A stretch of DNA of 64,000 bases, taken from positions 1 through 64,000 of the forward strand of contig NZ_BOLP01000002.1 of NCBI RefSeq assembly GCF_016861695.1. The letters run 5' to 3'. The stretch comes from Levilactobacillus andaensis. GTDB taxonomy: Bacteria > Bacillota > Bacilli > Lactobacillales > Lactobacillaceae. Positions 59,345-64,000 of the stretch are shown here, piece by piece (the first letter of the stretch is position 1; each line of letters opens with the position of its first letter). The notes below the pieces were generated by a model that was not told where the DNA came from, searched no databases, and saw only the letters and a list, made by a program, of their open reading frames with translations. A program made the translations under genes and the position numbers.

Positions 59345-60549
59345 GCTTGATCAACTCCTTTTTTATCGTCTGGTTGATCGGCGGGCGTCTCCTCCGCGCT
59401 AGCAGGGTGACGTTCTGGTAGATCCATCGCCGAACGTTCGCGACTACTAATAATTTCCCCTTGGTAGGTCGCGAGCAATTCACCAACGACTTCATCGTCG
59501 ACATCCATGACCAGCTCGCCATCCTTGGTAATATCCGTGATGACCGACTGAACGTTCTTGGCGTACATGTCAGAAGCAGAAGCTGGTAGTTGACTGGCCA
59601 TGTCGCCGGCACCCACGATTTGGGCGTCATTTGCCGTCGTCACCGTTTCGCCTGGCTTAGACCCGGCAACGTTACCGCCTAATTCACTAGCGGCTAAATC
59701 AATAAAGAGTTTCCCGGCCTTAGCTTCGTCCACCGACTTCTGGGTAACCAGTAATGGTGGTCGGCGCCCAGGAACTTGTGCGGTCGTGATGACCACGTCG
59801 TTTTGGGCGATAAATTCAGCTAATTCAGCCTGTTGTTGAGCGGTTTCTTCGGGAGTCAATGCCCGCGCGTAACCGCCTTCACCAGTGGCCGAAACAGAGG
59901 TCGTCAGGAACGTTGCCCCCAGGGATTCAACTTCGCCCCGTGATGCTGGCCGAATATCGTACCCGGAAACCATGGCCCCTAACCGTTTAGCAGTCCCAAT
60001 CGCTTGCAGACCAGCAACCCCGGTCCCTAAGACTAAGACCTTAGTTGGCTTGGCGGTCCCGGCAGCGGTGATCATCATTGGCAGGTACCGGGAAAACCGG
60101 TCCGCTGCCAACAAAGCTGCCTTGTAACCGGCGACACTGGCTTGTGAACTTAAAACGTCCATCGTTTGTGCCCGTGACACCGTCCGTGGCAAGAGTTCAA
60201 ATGCCAACGCATTAACTTTTTTAGCCGCTAATTTCTTGACGAAGTCTAAATCCGTTAATGGTGATAATAAACCTAAAAGCGTCTGGCCAGCTTGCAACTG
60301 GTCAACCACGTCGTCGCCAGGCTGGCCAACCGTTGCGATAATGGTCGCCTGCTTGACAGCAGCAGAACGGTCGACAACTTGCGCCCCCGCATCCGTGTAG
60401 ACAGCATCTTGATAGAAGGCTCGTTCACCGGCCCCCTGTTCGATCAGCACTTGATAATCACTTTTGACCAGCTTGCGAACAACGTCCGGTGACAAAGCAA
60501 CCCGATTCTCGCCAGGTGCTTCTTTCAAAGCCGAAATGGTAATTGACAT
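59341..60549 (-). CDS. pntAA: NAD(P) transhydrogenase subunit alpha, part 1 (NAD-binding)
   Basis: 402 residues. Alanine-dehydrogenase-like N-terminal domain (KEAPGENRVALSP), Rossmann GTGVAGLQAIGTAKRLGA, and the RQD-loop-type region. Acidic, Pro-rich C-terminus (EETPADQPDDKKGVDQA). Domain I of the transhydrogenase, cytosolic, binds NADH. ATG 60549 has GGGG 9 bp upstream. First gene of the operon. Confidence 0.95.
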   Translation of the reverse strand: MSITISALKEAPGENRVALSPDVVRKLVKSDYQVLIEQGAGERAFYQDAVYTDAGAQVVDRSAAVKQATIIATVGQPGDDVVDQLQAGQTLLGLLSPLTDLDFVKKLAAKKVNALAFELLPRTVSRAQTMDVLSSQASVAGYKAALLAADRFSRYLPMMITAAGTAKPTKVLVLGTGVAGLQAIGTAKRLGAMVSGYDIRPASRGEVESLGATFLTTSVSATGEGGYARALTPEETAQQQAELAEFIAQNDVVITTAQVPGRRPPLLVTQKSVDEAKAGKLFIDLAASELGGNVAGSKPGETVTTANDAQIVGAGDMASQLPASASDMYAKNVQSVITDITKDGELVMDVDDEVVGELLATYQGEIISSRERSAMDLPERHPASAEETPADQPDDKKGVDQA

Positions 60550-60586
60550 GCCATACATCCCCTTTTGATAAAGTCTTCACAACTCA

Positions 60587-60615
60587 ACTATAGGGCATTT
60601 CCGGGTGCAAAACAA
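60587..60615 (-). promoter_or_regulatory. Promoter of the pnt operon
   Basis: On the minus strand TTGTTT (60615-60610), 17 bp, TATAGT (60592-60587), about 38 bp ahead of pntAA. Confidence 0.6.
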
Positions 60616-60926
60616 TGCTCGGACGGCCAAATTGATAAATATCTTGATAATTTGTTTAATTTGACCAATTTTAGGGTCATTTAGTCGGCTATTTTTGCAA
60701 AAGATGGGGTTAATCGTCAATACCGTCACTATCACTCGGAACGACTCGTTGAACTGCAAGTTATAAAATTCGACTAGGCCACTTCCCTCAAAATTTAGTC
60801 GTTGTCCCAAGAGTCCTGGTCCCACACCAGCTTTGAAAAGTATCTTTACAATTCAGATTGACCACCAATTAGGGCATCGGCACTGGATAAGTCGATTTAT
60901 AAAATTTACAACCGGCATCAGCTGAC
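60616..60926. other. AT-rich intergenic region
   Basis: No gene, repeat or clear palindrome seen. Confidence 0.4.
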
Positions 60927-60972
60927 AAAAAGGCCCCGTGCCAGTCCGTCTTCACGAACCGGCACGGGGCCT
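60927..60972 (-). terminator. Terminator of the GPP34-like gene
   Basis: Perfect 11-bp arms GGCCCCGTGCC / GGCACGGGGCC, then TTTTTG on the minus strand. Confidence 0.9.
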
Positions 60973-60986
60973 AGTTTCATCACTTT

Positions 60987-61655
60987 TTAACTTAACCAGC
61001 CGTCCATCCAGAACTTCTTGGTCACAATGATCTCGCTCGCAGCGGTCGTGAGTTGCTTGACCATCTGGGCATAGGCATCGTTAGCCGTAACCTGTTGTAA
61101 CCGCCCAGCCAGCGCAGCCATATCGGTCTCGCCAAACAACCATTTCAACGCGTCCTCTTGCTCTAAGATGATCAAGAGATTTAGCGTCGTGTGGGTCACT
61201 TGACCAGACTGCAGCTGCTGCTTAAGGGTATCAATCACCTGCTGGCGACTGGCGTCCTTAGGCTCGTAAATAACGTGCGGCGTCAGGTTATTTTGAAATA
61301 ACACGCGCTCCGTTGTCCCGGCGGTCAAGGTTTCGGCCCCGATGCCATCGTAAATGGTATTGGCAATGTCCCAGCTCGTCACCAATTTTAGAATCGACTT
61401 CAATTGAGGCGTCTGCATCAGGTCATTTCGTAGCCGCATCTTGAAGGCCGCTAGATAGGACGGTAGATTCTCCCACTGCGCGACGTCCGCAATCGCTAAG
61501 TTGTCCCCGGTCACGACCAGGACTCGCTGATCAATCAAATCGAGTAAGGCACCCAAAACGAAATAGGCCTGGGTGGTGAACCGAGTACGGAGAGTCGGTT
61601 TCTGCCCGATTCTTTCGGTCAAGAGTAAGTAGTTTGTTGCGGTCGTGAGTGTCAC
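60987..61655 (-). CDS. GPP34/GOLPH3-like protein
   Basis: 222 residues, starting at GTG after GGAGG. All-helical pattern with NYLLLTERIGQKPTL at the start and YFVLGALLDLIDQRVLVVTGDNLAIAD, which resembles the lipid-binding GPP34 (Vps74/GOLPH3) domain found in bacteria. Function in bacteria is unclear; phosphoinositide-type membrane binding is speculative here. Recognition is by pattern only. Confidence 0.6.
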   Translation of the reverse strand: MTLTTATNYLLLTERIGQKPTLRTRFTTQAYFVLGALLDLIDQRVLVVTGDNLAIADVAQWENLPSYLAAFKMRLRNDLMQTPQLKSILKLVTSWDIANTIYDGIGAETLTAGTTERVLFQNNLTPHVIYEPKDASRQQVIDTLKQQLQSGQVTHTTLNLLIILEQEDALKWLFGETDMAALAGRLQQVTANDAYAQMVKQLTTAASEIIVTKKFWMDGWLS

Positions 61656-61831
61656 GCGGGGTTCCTCCTTGATGGTTTAAGTTACGGCCCATTGCCGGTA
61701 ACTAAAAATTTACAATTTTATACATTTCGAATTTCTTACGAACCGTTAGTATAACACACCCACCCCTGGGAAGCTAGGTGGGTCATGTCCGGCACGACGC
61801 TTATTTTCAAAATTCACACTAATCAGGCGAT

Positions 61832-61862
61832 AAAAAAGCGCGTCTGGCACGACACGCTTTTT
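61832..61862 (-). terminator. Terminator of the second aldo/keto reductase gene
   Basis: AAAGCGTGTC / GACGCGCTTT with T6 on the minus strand. Confidence 0.85.
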
Positions 61863-61880
61863 AATACACTTGCTGTATAT

Positions 61881-62849
61881 TTAGCCAATTTGCCGCGAGA
61901 ACTTCTTGAAGCCAAACAACTTGTCAATTCGGGCAAAATATTCGGCGGGAATGTCCAAGTCAATGGCCTTCAGGTTATTCTGTAATTGCTTAGGCTTGCT
62001 GGCACCGGTGATCAGACTGGAGATGCGAGGATCGCGTAAGCCCCAGGCTAAGGCAAACGTCGACAAGTCCGTGCCCAATTCATCAGCCATTTTGACCAAC
62101 TCTTCGACCTTATCCAAGTTGTCATCGGTCAATAGCGCCTTGATCTGCCCTTGGTAGGTTGCCCGTGAACCGGCTGGAATCGCTTGGCCTTTACGGTATT
62201 TCCCCGTCAGCAACCCTTGTGACAGCGGCGAGAATGGCACGACGCCCAGCCCAAGCTTGCCGCAGACATCGAGCAGTTCGTGTTCAATGTAGCGGTCGAA
62301 CATGTTGTACTGGGGTTGGACCACGGACATTGGGTGCAGACCGCGTTCTTGGATAATCAGTTGGGCCTCTAAGATTTGAACCGGCCGCCATTCGCTCACA
62401 CCGTAGTATAGAATCTTCCCTTGGTCGACTAAGCCACTCAGGGTGGTCAGCGTTTCGGCCAGTGGCGTTTCGGGGTCAAACCGGTGACAGAAGTACAGGT
62501 CGAGGTAGTCGGTCTGCATGTTGGTCAACGATTGATCCAATGATTCAGTAATGTGCTTACGGGAGAGCCCGCCGTCGTTCACGCCCTCACCCGTTGGGAA
62601 GAAGACCTTACTGGACATCACCAATTCCTTGCGGGGGAACTGCTTCAACGTCTTGCCCAAGAAGCGCTCAGCCGCGCCACCACTGTAGGCGTCAGCACAG
62701 TCAAAAAAGTTGATGCCATTTTCATAAGCTAACTTGATACTCTGTGCGGCCAGGTCCTGCTTGTCGCCCGCACTCACGTCAGTCATCCAGCTCCCAAGTG
62801 CCAATTCACTCACGCGTAATCCCTGTTTTCCTAAATGCCGATACTTCAT
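61881..62849 (-). CDS. Aldo/keto reductase, Kv-beta / YajO-like
   Basis: 322 residues. Catalytic tetrad D50, Y55 (FDCADAYSGG), K81 (SSKVFF) and the His in FCHRFDPE. Opening MKYRHLGKQGLRVSELALGSWM is typical of the AKR6/Kv-beta and auxin-induced type. Cytosolic NADPH-dependent reductase of aldehydes. ATG follows AGGAGG-type site. Not homologous in detail to the AKR5-type gene at 2 kb. Confidence 0.92.
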   Translation of the reverse strand: MKYRHLGKQGLRVSELALGSWMTDVSAGDKQDLAAQSIKLAYENGINFFDCADAYSGGAAERFLGKTLKQFPRKELVMSSKVFFPTGEGVNDGGLSRKHITESLDQSLTNMQTDYLDLYFCHRFDPETPLAETLTTLSGLVDQGKILYYGVSEWRPVQILEAQLIIQERGLHPMSVVQPQYNMFDRYIEHELLDVCGKLGLGVVPFSPLSQGLLTGKYRKGQAIPAGSRATYQGQIKALLTDDNLDKVEELVKMADELGTDLSTFALAWGLRDPRISSLITGASKPKQLQNNLKAIDLDIPAEYFARIDKLFGFKKFSRQIG

Positions 62850-63293
62850 GTGAAATCCTCCTAGTTTTGTTGTGAGGTCTAAAATGGAAGCGGTCCCACA
62901 ACGTCATAGATTTAGTCTACCAGATTTTACGCGACTAGGTCAGTAACCTGACTAATATTGGGCGAAAAATTTAGCGGTGGCAACCTTTTTAGTGACTAAT
63001 CCTGGCGACATCTCCACTTATACACGCGAAAGAATCTGTTCAGGTTATCATGGTAGGATACGTGGATGACTGTCCGAAAAACTGCGCCGAAAAATTTCTT
63101 TTGGCGGATCAGGTCATACGCCGTAAGACCACTTCCCTACTAACGAGATCACCAGCCATTTTGGAACGCAGAATTCTCAAGTGTTTGCGTTTTACTTAAG
63201 AATTCCACGTATACGCCGCCAAAATTTGAGCGTATAATTAAAACCATTAATTAGTTCACCCGACATACAATCTGAAGAAATGAGAGTCAGCCG
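62850..63293. other. Divergent intergenic region
   Basis: Contains GAATTCTCAAGT-N11-ACTTAAGAATTC (63171-63205, one mismatch) and a TATAAT -10 at 63233-63238 for the serine hydrolase gene. Otherwise nothing recognised. Confidence 0.45.
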
Positions 63294-64000
63294 ATGAGAC
63301 ATAAAGAACCGCAATCATTCTTACAAAAACTCTATAAATACCGCACTTATTTGCTGGGACTCGTCATTTTAGTGGTCGGCATCGCCAGCATCGTCGGCGT
63401 TCAGGCCCATCAAAAGAACGCTACGGAAGCCGACTCCACCTCCGTCGCCCAGGCTAAGGGCCCGACTGCTCACGAAATCAAGGCCCAACAAAAACAGCTC
63501 AAGCACAAGTTGAACCGCTACTTGAAATCGGTTACAGCAGACAAAACCACGAGTGTCAGCTTCTACAACTTAGGCCCGACCGCGGGCAGTTCGGCGGCGA
63601 AGTCCCAGACAGCTCGCCAATTCTATAAGCAAGGCAAGCTCGCCACCTCGGCCAACGCGCACACGCCCGAGGTTTCCGCCAGCACCTACAAGCTGTTCAT
63701 TGCCGCCTATCTGTTCCATCAGAATCATTTAGGCTACTACGACTGGACGCTCTCCGAAAAGGACGGGTTCCAACGCATGGTCGTCAACAGCGAGAATGAC
63801 TTCGCGGAGGGCGTGCTAGATGCTTACGGTTTGACGACCCTCGATGATTTCATCGCCAGTGAGGGCTGGTATTCACCGACCTTCGTCGCCAACCAAGCCT
63901 CCGTCACCACGGCCTACAGTCTGACGTTGCTCTTGAAGAAATTAGCGCTCCAACAAGCACCGTTTAACCACTCTCACGATCAACAATGGCTGCTCTCACT
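63294..64000 (+). CDS. Membrane-anchored serine hydrolase, class A beta-lactamase-like (3' end outside window)
   Basis: 235 codons seen. Short basic cytosolic tail, one membrane helix (about residues 18-37), Lys/Gln-rich linker, then an extracellular domain. S130-T-Y-K133 is the nucleophile SxxK motif, and NSEND (165-169) fits the SxN motif. The KTG motif would lie past the edge. Members hydrolyse beta-lactams or act on peptidoglycan peptides. The start is an ATG with a weak GAGAG site. Confidence 0.8.
   Translation, partial: MRHKEPQSFLQKLYKYRTYLLGLVILVVGIASIVGVQAHQKNATEADSTSVAQAKGPTAHEIKAQQKQLKHKLNRYLKSVTADKTTSVSFYNLGPTAGSSAAKSQTARQFYKQGKLATSANAHTPEVSASTYKLFIAAYLFHQNHLGYYDWTLSEKDGFQRMVVNSENDFAEGVLDAYGLTTLDDFIASEGWYSPTFVANQASVTTAYSLTLLLKKLALQQAPFNHSHDQQWLLS

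Overview
The window looks like a chromosomal segment from a member of the Lactobacillaceae, with roughly half G+C by eye. The evidence is the Gram-positive surface and secretion signals, strong AGGAGG-type ribosome binding sites, many GTG/TTG starts, T-rich intrinsic terminators, a TanB-type tannase, GPH-type sugar transport and an exosortase-G locus. A Levilactobacillus / Lactiplantibacillus / Secundilactobacillus-type organism fits, but the species is inference. I saw no tRNA, rRNA, CRISPR array, prophage or intact insertion sequence.

Layout. 1-1.5 kb: 5' part of a large SpaA/Cna-B-type surface adhesin with a repeat stalk. 2-5.4 kb: aldo/keto reductase and two tandem paralogous MFS exporters. 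5.8-8.5 kb: TetR-controlled ABC-2 exporter. 8.7-9.5 kb: secreted CAP-domain protein. 9.7-12.2 kb: arsA-arsD-arsD-like cluster without a pump. 12.4-16.6 kb: a TetR gene and an acyltransferase-GT8-GT8-acyltransferase operon, probably glycolipid synthesis. 16.8-17.8 kb: a predicted secreted mono-ADP-ribosyltransferase. 19.4-24.2 kb: the exosortase G (XrtG) locus with its glycosyltransferase, PTPS-like and GT-C-like partners and a probable Firmicu-CTERM substrate. 24.6-32.6 kb: metabolic and redox genes, including a thioredoxin/reductase pair under a CsoR/CstR-like palindrome and a frameshifted tannase. 32.6-36.1 kb: a small defence-like island (McrB-N/DUF3883 and DUF262 proteins). 36-44 kb: aquaporin, pyrrolidone carboxyl peptidase and alpha-galactoside utilisation (GH36, GPH transporter, GH31). 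44-56.5 kb: secreted phosphatases, a MarR/ABC multidrug exporter, small regulators, an MFS drug pump and a YtrA-type GntR/ABC operon. 57.6-60.5 kb: the three-gene proton-translocating transhydrogenase. 61-64 kb: GPP34-like protein, aldo/keto reductase and the start of a membrane-anchored serine hydrolase.

The most unusual signals are these. (1) A dispersed, about 200-nt non-coding element is present in three full copies and one 5'-truncated copy. Its helices are maintained by compensatory changes, which points to a structured RNA family. (2) The XrtG locus is a little-characterised Gram-positive exosortase system. (3) A secreted R-STS-ExE ADP-ribosyltransferase occurs in what looks like a commensal or food bacterium. 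(4) The tannase has a frameshift just upstream of the codons for its catalytic histidine, and an intact downstream frame and terminator fix the ancestral end.

Regulation visible in the DNA includes TetR, MarR and GntR palindromes sitting in promoters, GTGA-N4-TCAC boxes shared by a tetR promoter and the neighbouring glycolipid operon, and cre-like boxes over the -10 of both ars promoters. All functional statements are homology judgements made by eye without database searches.
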